From positions 594,537 through 658,536 of the forward strand of contig UYJD01000013.1 of NCBI GenBank assembly GCA_900618795.1: a DNA stretch of 64,000 nucleotides. The letters are read 5' to 3'. Position numbers and translations under genes: made by a program. The notes under the pieces are model-generated. The model was given only the letters and a program-made list of their open reading frames with translations, did no database searches and was not told the origin of the DNA. Shown piece by piece: positions 1-10,691 of the stretch. Within the stretch, counting starts at the first letter, position 1. Every line of letters begins with the position of its first letter. This stretch comes from Cyanodermella asteris (Eukaryota > Ascomycota > Lecanoromycetes > Ostropales > Stictidaceae).

Positions 1-70
1 ACAGCCATGACTATACAAGAATGTTTTCATCGCAGCACCTGCTACGCATAAGTCTCTCAAGAGCCTAATA

Positions 71-1100
71 ATGGCCGCCCGAAAAGTCTTTGTCACTGGC
101 GTCACAGGGTACGTCGGAGGTGATGCCCTGTTCGTGATCATGTTGGCTCATCCCGACTGGCAATACACTTTCCTTGTCCCCAGACTCTAGCCGCGTTTCC
201 GATTTCGTATCTAAATTTCCCGGAATTCGTGTCCTGGTCGGCGACATCAACGTCATCCACATTGTCGATCGCAAGGCTAGTGATTCAGATATCATCATGA
301 CATTTGCCAGCTCCGACGATACTATCTCCGCCCAGGCGGGTTGCCAGTGCTCTTAGAGCAGACTCCAACACTCGTTTCTAGATACATACTAGTGAAACAG
401 CCAATCTACTGTTTAATGACCTAGACAAGGGTATCAGCCCTGGCAAAACTAATCCCAAGGTTTGGGACGATATTGATGATATTGGCGCCATCAATAACTG
501 GCCTAATCATGTTCTACATCAGCCAGTTGAGAGGACCGTACTCGAAGCTAGTACAAAGCACGCTAATGTGAAGTCGGCCACCATTTGTCCGCCAGCTATC
601 CTTGGCGTGGGCCGAGGTCCTGGCAACAAGCGTACGATCCAGGTCCCTATACTCATCGAACTTATACGACGTCGTGGTCGGGCTTTCTAGGTCGGTCGGG
701 GAAAGGCCAAATGGAGCTTCGTGCACATACATGATCTGTCAAATTTGTACCTCCTTGTCGCTGAAGCCGCTGCGGCTGGTGGGGAAAGAGTGGATTGGGA
801 AACAACGGCTGGTATTTTGCAGAAAATTGAGATCGGTAGTGGGGAGAAATCAGTCAGCGTGTCGCCAAGCGCCTTTGTGAAGCGGGCGTGCTCTCTACAA
901 GCGAAATAGACTCGCTGGACGCACACGAAAGCACCAAGCTATTCGGGAGCCTCGGTCCCGACATGGTGGGAGCTAATTCTCGCAGCAAAGCAAGGCGGGC
1001 AAGAGATTGGGGTGGCTGCCGCAAATGTCAGATCTTGATAGGGCGATAGACGAGCAAGTCGCAGAAGAATTGAAGGCGTCTCTGAGCAGATTGCAGGATT
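71..1100 (+). pseudogene. Decayed NAD(P)-dependent epimerase/dehydratase-type (extended SDR) gene
   Basis: Translated blocks in successive frames match a fungal NAD-dependent epimerase-like reductase from end to end. The start at 71 gives a Rossmann glycine motif (VFVTGVTGYVGGDAL). Later blocks are the second strand (SSRVSDF..IRVLVGDI, from 181), a central block around 410-690 (NPKVWDDI.., then TVLEASTKHANVKSATICPPAI), a block from about 705 with VHIHDLSNLYLLVAEAA, and a C-terminal block around 855-1060 (VAKRLCEAGVLSTSEIDSLD.. ANSRSKARRAR). They need at least two or three frame changes (near 180, between about 340 and 400, near 850) and meet in-frame stops (for example about 690), and no GT-AG introns repair them. 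It is therefore a broken host gene rather than a spliced one. Family membership is inferred from motifs; the substrate is unknown. Confidence 0.7.
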
Positions 1101-1540
1101 TTCGGCGGGGACACATGCCAAAGGTGCCGCGAGGTTTTCGTGCCATTTTGTGAATGAAGGAAAGACTAGTACTTCGGCTTAGGATAGGGTTCCTTCGACA
1201 CTGTGCCGATACTGTCATCCACTTGAGTAGAGTCGAAATCACAAGTGATCTGACGATTGAGTAGCTGTATCAAGGTTCTTGGTCACATCATAAAGTGGGG
1301 AGGCAGGGGGGTGCCATGGTCTGGGGCGTCTGGAGCTGCGACAGCGACACTGTGGCTGCTTCGGCTGAGCTGAATTGGCTTACGACCATCCACAAAGCAC
1401 GCCACGCCCAGATTCCAACCCGCCTCCTCTACGCCAATAGATAATGACAGCCTTGTCGCTCCAGGCAGCTATCAGCTCCCTCTATAAGTATACTGTGCGT
1501 CGGGATGAGTCTCGGCGGGACTGATGGCGACCGATAGTTG

Positions 1541-1546
1541 TATAAA
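1541..1546 (+). promoter_or_regulatory. TATA box of the HET-domain gene
   Basis: TATAAAAG lies 45 bp before the ATG at 1586, implying a very short 5' leader. It also argues against any start further upstream in the same frame, where only a TTG codon is available. Confidence 0.5.
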
Positions 1547-1585
1547 AGTGAGCGTCGAGTGTCATTGCCCTGGAACCGTCGCAGA

Positions 1586-3757
1586 ATGACGACCCTGCCA
1601 TCAAATCTGCAGTCGATTGTGACTCCAAACAGCGCCACATACGGAACGCCTCTGTCAGCGGATTCGATCCGAATCTTGCAATTGCACCCCGGTGTCGATG
1701 ATGAGCCTATACTGTGCAGCACTACTGTCGCAGACCTCTCAGAAGCCGAGCCTTTTGAAGCTTTGAGCTACTGCTGGGGCAAAGACGCTGCTGATAGACC
1801 CATATTTTGCAATGGAAAGCCATTTCGTACCACTAAGCATCTATACTCAGCTCTTAAGCAACTGCGACTGACGTCGGGGACACGCTACATGTGGATTGAT
1901 GCTGTATGCTGCGTCCATATCTTCACGCCCAGGCTGTAGCTGACTCTTGCCTCCTGCCAGATCTGCATCAATCAAAACAGCATTCCTGAGAAGAACCAGC
2001 AGGTCCCGCTGATGCGACGGATATACCGCCAAGCGCAAAAAGTAATTGTCTGGTTAGAGTGCGAAGATGAGTCCACGTTCCTGGCAATCGAGACTATGGA
2101 GAACATCTTTCGGAGCTGCTGTTCACTTTGGAACGGTCGTCCTCGTCATAAGCAGCCGCTCAAAAACCTGGACAACGGCGAAGAATATTTTCAAGCCTTG
2201 CGGACGGATATTGCTCAACGAGTCTCGCCTGAATGGCCTGACAATCCAAGGACCTGTGCCAAAGCTTTACTAACTTTCTTTCGACGGTCGTGGTTCTCAC
2301 GAGTCTGGGTGATCCAAGAAGTCCAAGGATGTCCGGATATTACAGTCCATGTCGGTGTAAACACTGTGGCCTGGGACGTTGTCGCTTCAACGGCTACATG
2401 GGTCGTTTATGGACACCCGCAGGTCACCCGTCTAAAGGAGCCTGTCAAGTTCGGTGGGTTCCTGCACACTGACCTCATGCGGCGAAGGCCGTTCGTTACC
2501 AAGGACGATGTCCCATTCCTGGAGGTCCTGGATCGCTGTCGCGCTTTCGAAAGTACCCTTGCTATAGACAAGATCTTCGCATTGCTCCAGCACCCAGCCA
2601 CCCGCCTGGTTCCAACTAAAGAACAGCGAGAACCTGCGACAGAAGTGCGCTACCCTCTCTGCGTCGCCATGGAACAGAACGCGTCGCACTTGGGTCTGAA
2701 AGTGGACTACAAAATGGAGCTTTTCGACGTATACCGGCAAATAGTCCTCGGGTCAATATCTGAGGGTCGCAGTCTTCAAGTGCTCACTCACACTACTGAA
2801 CTACGCAAATGGCGCGAGGACTATCCGTCTTGGATGCCTATCTGGCATGCGAACGGCCATGCCCGGCATACGGGCCCACGCAGGACGTTCCTGTATGACG
2901 CAAGCAGGGAATGGGAGCCTCAGCTGAAGACCTTTGCGGACCCCATGCTGCTTGGACTGAGTGGAGTTGTGGCTGGTGTCGTGACACAAACGAGCACTAA
3001 CATTGTCTTGACTGATCTAACAGTGCTCCAGGATGATGTAATCAGCCATGGAACTACCCTACCAGAGCTGCAAGCTATTTCCAGGCTGGCTGTACGCGAT
3101 TGTTGGCAACCAGAGGACAACTGGCTGCAAGAAGCGGTTTGTCGTACATCATCAGATCCCGCTTCGCACTTTGGGGATTTTTGTGCTTTCATCGACGAGA
3201 GGCTGCAGGCGGTTCCCGGACCGTCCCTCATATCGCTCCATGGGAAATGGTGTGACATTTGCATGACAAGGCACGTTGCATCACCGGCCAGTGGCTTGGA
3301 CGACGCCGTCGACATTTTGCACTGCGACGTTTGTATTGACTTTGACATGTGCAGAAAGTGCCGCAATTCGGGTCAAGCCTGTCCAGGTCGACATGAACTC
3401 TCTTCCCGTCCAATTCCGAGCATGATCTGCCTCTTGAATGAACAGACACGTTCTGTTCTCGGCGATCACAAAGGGAAAGGTAACTCAGCGCGATTTGATA
3501 CAGGTGCAAAGCAGACCTTCGATGGGAAGTGTTTTGTCAAATTAGACAACGGACTGCTTGGCGTGCTACCAGAAAATGCTCGCAAGGGGGATCTAGTTGT
3601 TGTTCTGTTTGGTGGAAGAGTACCGTTCGCTTTGAGGCAGCATGGTCGCTACCATGTTCTGCTTGGAGAATGCTATGTCCACGGTATAATGGATGGGGAA
3701 GCCATCAGTGCTTGGCTCGAAGGGGGTTCGGAAGAGAAAGCGTTCGTACTGATGTGA
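1586..3757 (+). CDS. HET-domain protein with C-terminal ZZ-like zinc-binding module
   Basis: HET (heterokaryon incompatibility, PF06985) proteins act in non-self recognition and cell death after hyphal fusion. The two exons are 1586-1903 and 1961-3757 (57-nt intron, GTATGC..CCAG, phase 0), giving 704 aa. HET signatures are FEALSYCWG at residues 58-66, WIDA|ICINQN across the intron (103-112) and QQVPLMRRIYRQA just after it. The C-terminal part ends with the VVVLFGGRVPFALR..YVHGIMDGEA block common in HET proteins. Residues about 533-590 carry CDIC, then HCDVCIDFDMCRKC, then CPGRHEL, a spacing like a ZZ zinc finger and not part of the usual HET architecture. The ORF is intact, unlike the decayed reductase upstream. 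Partner locus and allele specificity cannot be told from sequence. Confidence 0.9.
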
Positions 3758-4623
3758 CTAACGGCTGACCAACGCGCTCTGTTGGAGGTATAGCTTTGTG
3801 GCGTGCAGGCTTAACAAGGACTGATGCTATATGCAGCTGCTTGACCTCTAATCGTTGGCAAGTGAGTCGCCTGCAGCCGTCAACAGTGTATCTTGCCCTT
3901 GGGCTCTGATGCCCCGATTTTGAGCTCTATACTGCTCTGCTTCCGCTTAGGCTGCGCACTTCCAGAAGAGCGCGTTGAGTTGAAAGAGTCTTCCGAACCG
4001 AACCGGCCCGCGAGCCGAACGAAAGCCCGCGAGTAGACACCTGCGAAAGAACGTACTCTTACTGAGGAAACGCGCTAGGCTCAAAAAAGTGAACGTGTAG
4101 TTCCTGACGCTCATCAATGCATGGCATGCCTGTACGACAGAAGCGAATATCGGAAACTGCTACACACAACAGCGCGCACTGGACAAGCCTCAGAAAAACA
4201 ATCTCAGCCAGCCATCGAGTTCAAAGAGCACAGCAAAGCAGTCTGACAAGCCAAAGGCCAGATGGTCCCCAGGCGGTGTGGAACTGATGGCACGATTTGT
4301 GGAGTAAGAGTACCGTTTGGTTATAAATATGTCAGGAGGACGCCTGGCGATGCCGCAACCGTCTGGCACGGTGGCCTTCATGGTTTGGCTGTTTTTGTGC
4401 GGTATAAGAGTTGTGAGACTTGAAGCATGACATATTTCGCGAAGTTTATGGAAACCAAGAGCATGCATTAGCTGTCCTTGTCCCTTCAGGCAGAGCTGTT
4501 TCGAAGGCTTTTGTAGTGGAGCCGCGAAAATTGATAACCATGCGCCAGGATGCAAGCGTAGTTCCAGAGAAGAAAGACAACAAGTTAACATCGGCGACTT
4601 GTACAAAATTTCGTCAAGATATA
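3758..4623. other. Intergenic, no gene recognised
   Basis: Short ORFs on both strands overlap each other and show no family motif. No RNA gene or transposon end was recognised. Confidence 0.5.
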
Positions 4624-4908
4624 GATACAACTACCCATACAAGTATTCATGCAACTATCGAAGCAAGTACCCATGCAGCTGGGAAAACAAGCACTCATGC
4701 AAATATCGATACAACCATTTATTCAGCCACCGATACCGATACCCATGCACCCAGCGATACAGATACTCCTACAACGAACCGTGCAAATCGTCATACAGCT
4801 ACCATCCAAGTACGCAACTCCCGATAAAAATACTCTTACAACTATTCATACAAGCATCCATGCATCTGTCCGTCCCATTACGCATACATCTGTCGATACA
4901 ACCATCCG
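4624..4908. repeat. Degenerate minisatellite with 12-bp period
   Basis: Fifteen consecutive 12-bp units (4624-4803) follow a loose consensus CATACAANTACC. A phase break follows, then about six more units (roughly 4836-4908). The units differ by substitutions but not by indels within the first block, so all forward frames stay open through most of it. In one frame the units read as Thr/His/Ala/Ser/Asp-rich tetrapeptides (THTS, IHAT, IEAS, THAA). It could be a non-coding array or the remnant of a repeat-rich surface-protein gene; no signal peptide or start context supports an expressed protein. Confidence 0.7.
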
Positions 4909-5084
4909 CGACAAAAGCCTCAACGAACAGCGAGTAAAGTAGCATCACCCAAAAGTAAGCTATACTTACCTGCCAACGAATGTCCTCCAATTTCCAAACT
5001 TGGCGATCCAAATAATACCCAGTCCCAGCCATGACCCAAATGCGATAGCCCCATCATCATCTCAATACCGCCTTCTCATCACAC

Positions 5085-5942
5085 TTATGAGTGACTTGCA
5101 TACGCACGTACAGGCTCTTCAACAACGACTGTAGCCGGAGCCTCAGGCTGAGCAACATGTGGTGCGGCTTTCCGTTCCTTGCGGAGACGGCGATAGACTC
5201 GAACCGTGAGTAGCAGGACGATGAGTATCAGCACCCTGCGCAAGGTCAGCACAGCAGTCATTTCAATCAGGATGTGTTGACTCACATCATCGCAACGTTC
5301 AAGCCAATCTTAGCAGCGTACTTTGCCGGTGTATTGATCTTTTTCGGCACGCTGGCGGCTCTTTTGGGCAGCCTGGAATTGTAGCCATCGTCACTGCTAG
5401 AGTCGGAGCTTGAGCCAGGGCCAGAATTGGAATCGCAAGACAATGGTAGCGAAATAGAACATGTAGCCCCCGCACCAGCCCATGTGACGTGGTATTCAGA
5501 CACGCACCGAGACCGCCAGTATGAGCTGCACGAAGTACAAAGATCCCGCGCGCTGAAGCCGGAAGTTGCTGCGGTCACAAGCCAGAGGATGAGGAGTAGC
5601 ACGTCAAGCGAGATCTGCGCAGGCGCGCTCCATGCGGCAGATGGCATGACGGGAGCCTTGGTGCCAGTGCTCGTAAGGAAGTAGATCAGGACGGGAAGGC
5701 TCAGAGCAGACTGCAACGTGCTGTCAGTAAATAGGTCTTGAGTTTGGGGTAGGCGGTAGACCCACGATCGCAATGTTGTAGGACAGCTTGGGCGGTGTAT
5801 CGCAATTATTATCGTTGAAATTGCCGGCGTTCTCTCCTGTGATGCCGAGACAAGCAATGCTGAAGATGAGTAGGAGACAGCGGGTGTAGTAGATGGCGGG
5901 ATTGACCCGAAGTGGGTGGTAGGAGTTGGGCGAGGATGCCAT
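5085..5942 (-). CDS. MARVEL-like four-helix membrane protein
   Basis: Three exons on the minus strand: 5942-5766, 5710-5286 and 5235-5085 (introns of 55 nt GTGGGT..GCAG and 50 nt GTGAGT..GCAG), together 250 aa. The ATG at 5942 is the first in frame; only TTG lies upstream. Four hydrophobic segments are seen: YYTRCLLLIFSIACLGITG in exon 1, SALSLPVLIYFLTS and ISLDVLLLILWLVTAATSG in exon 2, and VLILIVLLLTVRVYRRLRK spanning the start of exon 3. The order, the Tyr/Arg start of helix 1 and the LDVLLLILWLVTAA helix resemble fungal membrane-associating (MARVEL) proteins. The Ser/Asp-rich insert before helix 4 is unusual. The cytosolic tail is Ala/Pro/Val-rich. Function is unknown beyond membrane localisation. 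Confidence 0.75.
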
Positions 5943-8043
5943 AGTAGCCGCGTTCAAACAACTTCGAGTGCTATTTGCCGTGAGGACTACTGTACAGACA
6001 ATCTAGACGAGCCCGTTTCTCCTCGCCATCTTATACGGATTGGCATCTGTGCTCAGCCTGATGCGAAGGTCGATTGAGCCTCTAACCGATGCCTACGGAT
6101 CGAGGCCCGGTAAATATTCAAGACAGATAAGAGCACGACCGGTTGCACGCCACAAGTAATGCAAAGAATGTCGACATTCAATTTGATAACTGTTAGACTT
6201 CGGCCAAAACATGGCGCAGCTTGTCAGGCGGCTGTCAGAATTCTAGACCGGCGAATGGTCAACAGCATTGCATCCAGAATAGGAAAGCGGACAGCTTGCA
6301 CACCATATCAGAGTCTAGTCGATTATCGCCTCGACGAGAGCAGTCGCGTTCTTCCATACTCATGCTAGCCTCGTGCAGGAAGCGGCCCGCATTCGTCATC
6401 TAGAGTGCGAACATGTGCGATCAGTCACGATTCGGCAATTACCAAATGCCGGCTGACGTATCGTTGAGACTGCAACGAAACTCGACGTGTAGAAGATCTT
6501 GTCGGATAAATGAAAAGGATCATAGGCAAACTACCAAATGTGCAAATCCAAGGAGACGCGACCCTCGATTCCTACGAATTCGATGTCGTGCCCAAGGTCG
6601 GAGCAGATCCCCGCCTTGACTACCTACTGACATTAGTAATCTCAATGAGCCAACGTCAGCTTTGGCAAGGGCAGAGAGGGAAGATGCTCCAATAGACGCC
6701 CGGTCATTATGCGATCGACATGCTTGATGTCTAAGCGTCGGCTGTGCTAACCTGACCTCGTACGCAGCATCAGCGCTAAGTTTGCGGGGTCGTACGTCTT
6801 TGCGGTGTCTCGCAGCGCTCGGCTGGTAGATAGGGGAATAATACATCTCCGAAGAAGCCCTTGTTCTGGATGTAGGATGATATATTCAGTGTGCACGAAT
6901 TACCTGCATACAAACGGGCTGGCTTCTCGTTAGCCTCGCGGTGATGAATCCTGCTGGCACATGTAACTATGGATCGCATGGCTTTCGACAGTGGTAAGGA
7001 GCAGCAGGATGATTCGGTCTAGTGCGGCCCATGGTCCTGTGCCAACTGGGATATGGGCTGAGGGACGTACTTGTACGCGCGTGGCTACAGAGGGCAGGGA
7101 CAGTACATGCAAAAAGTCACACTTAATGCTACGGGTCTGGCAGGCGACCATGCGTATTAGCCTTTTGTTGCCTGGTCGCAAGAGCGTCCTCGAAAGTTGG
7201 CAGGACCGAGCTCTTTGAGCAGCGTCTGGCCAGTTGAATAACTCGCCTCTGATGGACAAGCCATCAGGAGTTGCCGTAGCAAGTCGACTTCTAACTCGCG
7301 GCGAGTTTGCTCCTTGTCTCAACACCTGTTTGGCTAGGTCGTATTTCAAATGTGGTTGGAACAGGGCGTTATTCCCAACGCTACCGTATTAGACTGGCGT
7401 GGACAGTTCATTGAATCCTTGCTCTGTGGTACGACAATAGCTACGTATTGGTGGTCTAAGTTCACTAGCGCTTATATCCACGATCTGACTGGAGTCCGCT
7501 ACCAATCGCAGGGCTGGCTGTTGCGCACTGTATGTAGCTGCTCTCGGATTTCGTCCAACTCTCTTTGCCGAGAAAGCGATAATAGCACCAAAGTTGCTGG
7601 CTCACGGCTGCATGCTCTGTGAGGAGTTCTCGAGTCTCGACTATAGACTAGAGAACGAGGAGACTGAGAATGGATGGCGAGGCCACTGTGCCAGCTTTCA
7701 AACAGGTAAGACTTCAGGCAAAGCGGCAAGCAGCAGATTCGCCATGACCCCGAATTCTTATAGCTTAGATATGGCAGAGCGGACGGGATGCCTCGTTCTC
7801 TACAGTCTGTGATCGTATGTGCTAGATCAGGGTTCAAGTCAGCATAATATTGTGGTTTAGAAACAAGCATGTACGTAAGGATTACCAGCGAGCCAGCCTG
7901 TGGACGCATGGTCCGTGCATCGATATCCACGCTTTGCGGACTGATACTCCGTCAACTTTTCTCGAACAATTGTTTGTAGCCCGCTCGAGAAAGCCCAGCT
8001 CTAGAGCCCCAAAAGTGACCAACAGCAGCCGGAATTGCTACAG
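5943..8043. other. 2.1-kb intergenic stretch, no gene recognised
   Basis: Several 60-140-codon open frames occur on both strands, but they overlap one another, mostly start at non-ATG codons and show no recognisable domain. The last few hundred bases should hold the Utp6 promoter. Confidence 0.5.
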
Positions 8044-9432
8044 ATGGCGGCCACCGTCGACAAAGCGCGCTTCTACCTGGAGCAGACAGTTCCCGAGCTG
8101 CGCGAACTCGAGTCCAAGAAAATCTTCGACCGCAAAGAAATCCAAGCCATCAACCGCAAACGATCCGATTTCGGACACAAGCTGAACGCCCCTGGCTCTC
8201 GCCCCGTAGATTGGGCGCGCTACCTCGAATATGAGTTCAACTTGGATCTGCTGAGGCGCAAGCGCGCAAAGAGAATGGCGGCCAAAGTCACAAAACATTC
8301 GGGACCGCGGAGAATCTTCGCTCTGCTCGAAAGGGCTACGGCCAAGTTTCACGGAGACCTAGGTCTTTGGATGCAGTATTTGGAGTATGCGAAGAAACAG
8401 AAGGCTTTCAAGAGGATCAACACAGTGTGGACGAAGGTCGTGCGACTGCACCCGACGAAACCGGAGCTATGGGTCGAGGCAGGGAGATATGCTTTTGATG
8501 AGCAGAGCGATATGGTTGCGGCGCGAAGCTATATGCAACGGGGCTTACGCTTCTGTCCGCAGTCGACTGAACTGTGGCTCGCGTACTACCGACTTGAGCT
8601 GGACTACCTAGCCAGGGTATCCGCAAGAGCAAGGCGAATGAATATTGGGGTAGAAGGTACGACTCAAGCAGGCGAAGACGAGGACGAGAACCAGCTCATG
8701 TTGCCGAGCGCGGCAGCAGATGACGCTTTCAGAGATGAGGAAGGCCGAGAGCTCATGGGCTCCAATGTGCTTGAAGAGCTCAGCAAGTCACCTGCACTTT
8801 CAGGAGCTATACCGATGGCCATTTTCGATGCGGTAGTGAAGGGCCTTGGCTTGAAAGTTGCCACAAGCCTCGCGCAACATATGTTTGATTTGACTGTCGA
8901 CTATGAAATGGCAAGCAGACGGACGATACTGACACATATTGCGACATCAATATCAGCCATCAATGCGGACAGTGCCGTCTCACAGAACCTTTCAATTGTC
9001 ATCCCTGTTGTTCTGACGCAGGTGAACACAGCCGAGTTCGCACGCGCTCTTGCACCGGCAATTGGGAACATGAACAAGCTGCTGCTGGAAATGAGCGATA
9101 CCTCGAGGCGGTTGCACGTTTTATCAGCTCACTGGATTGCGAAATATCTGGCCCTGTCCCATCTGGATGCCGACATCTCGACAGCTCTGCGGGCGACTCT
9201 GGATCATGTGATCTCGTCGTACGAGAAGTTTACAGACAGTTCTCAGGCTCTTCCGCGTTCAGATCCTTCGGATGGTTTCGGTGAGGCAAAAGAACTCTTG
9301 AGCATCGGCCAGTCTGTCGAACCGCCAATAGAGACAACCAAGCTACTCGGATTGATGGAAGCACGATGGCCGTCGAAGACTGCGAGTCTGGTAAATGAGC
9401 AGAGCTTAGCTCTAATAGAGCAGGAGACGTAA
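8044..9432 (+). CDS. utp6: Utp6, U3 snoRNP-associated protein of the SSU processome
   Basis: Single exon, 462 aa, starting at the ATG in CAGATGGCGGCC; the upstream in-frame extension has no ATG. The N-terminal 80 residues show the Utp6 signature (VDKARFYLEQTVPELRELE, then FDRKEIQAINRKRSDFGHKL). Half-a-TPR (HAT) repeats follow, such as RRIFALLERATAKFHGDLGLW, INTVWTKVVRLHPTKPELWV and ARSYMQRGLRFCPQSTELWL at residues about 95-185. Utp6 is a UTP-B subcomplex member needed for 18S pre-rRNA processing in the nucleolus. The acidic linker around residues 205-250 is normal for the family. It lies tail to tail with the rescue-factor gene on the other strand, about 110 bp apart. Confidence 0.93.
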   Translation: MAATVDKARFYLEQTVPELRELESKKIFDRKEIQAINRKRSDFGHKLNAPGSRPVDWARYLEYEFNLDLLRRKRAKRMAAKVTKHSGPRRIFALLERATAKFHGDLGLWMQYLEYAKKQKAFKRINTVWTKVVRLHPTKPELWVEAGRYAFDEQSDMVAARSYMQRGLRFCPQSTELWLAYYRLELDYLARVSARARRMNIGVEGTTQAGEDEDENQLMLPSAAADDAFRDEEGRELMGSNVLEELSKSPALSGAIPMAIFDAVVKGLGLKVATSLAQHMFDLTVDYEMASRRTILTHIATSISAINADSAVSQNLSIVIPVVLTQVNTAEFARALAPAIGNMNKLLLEMSDTSRRLHVLSAHWIAKYLALSHLDADISTALRATLDHVISSYEKFTDSSQALPRSDPSDGFGEAKELLSIGQSVEPPIETTKLLGLMEARWPSKTASLVNEQSLALIEQET

Positions 9433-9540
9433 TCAATCATCTGATCTTCCCTTTCGCGCGCTTTTCTTCGCGCTGTGGGACTTCTTCATCTTTATACGAG
9501 CTTCATTGTCTCTTCGTTTTCTGCAAAAGTCAGTGGAATT

Positions 9541-10111
9541 TTACACCTTAGGGGTTTCGAAATTTGCATACAATTCCTTGACTTTCGCGGCCTGCTCAGC
9601 GCTTGTCTCGCCAACCACGATTTCCTGTGCACAGTCCTGGAGGACATCATAGAGCTTCGTCCAGCAGCCCTCGATATTGTCGCTCTGCTTGCGACTCGAG
9701 TCATACTGAATCAGAAGTGACTCTGATTTCTTCGCGTAACAAGATGAGTTGTATAGTTGTGAAAACACAATCTTCGGCACCATGGGTCGCAAGCTTTCCA
9801 ACGCCACCCGTAGTGTAGCTTTAGAATTTACCCTGCATGTTTTTGTTAACAGATACCTCTTTACCGTGATGGGCGGAAATAGCTGACTTGTTGACATTCT
9901 GACCACCAGGACCCGAGGATCTACTGAAGGAGATCTCGCCTATATGGCGCGGTATGGTCGTCGTCTTGAGCTTGGAAAGCCAGTGTCTGGCCTGCTGTTG
10001 GTCTTCTTCTGACCCCTGGTCGGAGTCGATCTTCGATGCAAAACTTCTCAAAGACGGAGACGCAAAGCTGTTGAAGAGACGGAGACCACGACAGGGGGTA
10101 TATGCAAGCAT
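9541..10111 (-). CDS. Mitochondrial RF-1-domain protein (ICT1/Pth4-like ribosome rescue factor)
   Basis: Two exons, 10111-9888 and 9832-9541 (55-nt intron, donor GTCAGC, acceptor TGCAG), 171 aa. Exon 1 begins with an Arg-containing presequence (MLAYTPCRGLRLFNSF.. SLRSFASK) fitting mitochondrial import. It then reaches the catalytic loop SRSSGPGGQNVNK. The intron falls right after this loop, and exon 2 continues VNSKATLRVALESL. GGQ is the peptidyl-tRNA hydrolysing motif of class I release factors. The small size without a codon-recognition domain points to the ICT1/Pth4 rescue group, which frees stalled mitoribosomes. The tail (SRKQSDNIEGC..KLYDVLQD) also matches. The start is the first ATG. 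Confidence 0.88.
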
Positions 10112-10691
10112 CGAGTCGAATGAGAGGGTATGGCAACTATTAGATAGCTTGACCTAAGACTACCAAGTTCCGGATTGGGAGGACCATGCACGGGCCAATT
10201 TCACTTCACGTGGCAGATATGACACCTCAGCGGCGAGTGAGGCCAGCTATTCTATACAAGCGGCGTCAAATTGATCCTCCTCTCGTGATGCTTGTCTATG
10301 AGCATGTCTTGCAAATGCCGCCGATGTAGATTAGTCCATGGTTTGAAGATACCTGTGCTGCAGGCAAGCAATGCCAAGGCGCTAAGGCGGTGACGAAGCG
10401 GCCGAAAGCTCTGTTCGAAGCTCACTTCCGATTCTTTCTTTCTTTCTCACAAGCAACCCGCATAACACGCGAAGAAAGCTGCTGCCAGCACGAGCAAACC
10501 TCTCGCGTCCGCGCGACCTGGCAAACAAGATACACTACCGTCTCTGACCCCGCCTCCTGCTGCCAATTTCCGCCTTGCGCGCTCCTCTCGTCGGCCGCCG
10601 CTCGCCTTGTCCTGTTTAGCCCAGCCCATCGCCTTTTGACCAAGCTGCCTCATCTAGATGCCTCCGTCACACCAACACATCTGCTTCCTTC
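10112..10691. other. Shared divergent promoter region
   Basis: About 580 bp separate the minus-strand rescue-factor gene and the plus-strand Nab3-like gene. A TTTC-rich pyrimidine run at about 10432-10448 and further C/T-rich leader sequence precede the Nab3-like ATG, as is common for fungal housekeeping promoters. No TATA box was seen. Confidence 0.45.
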
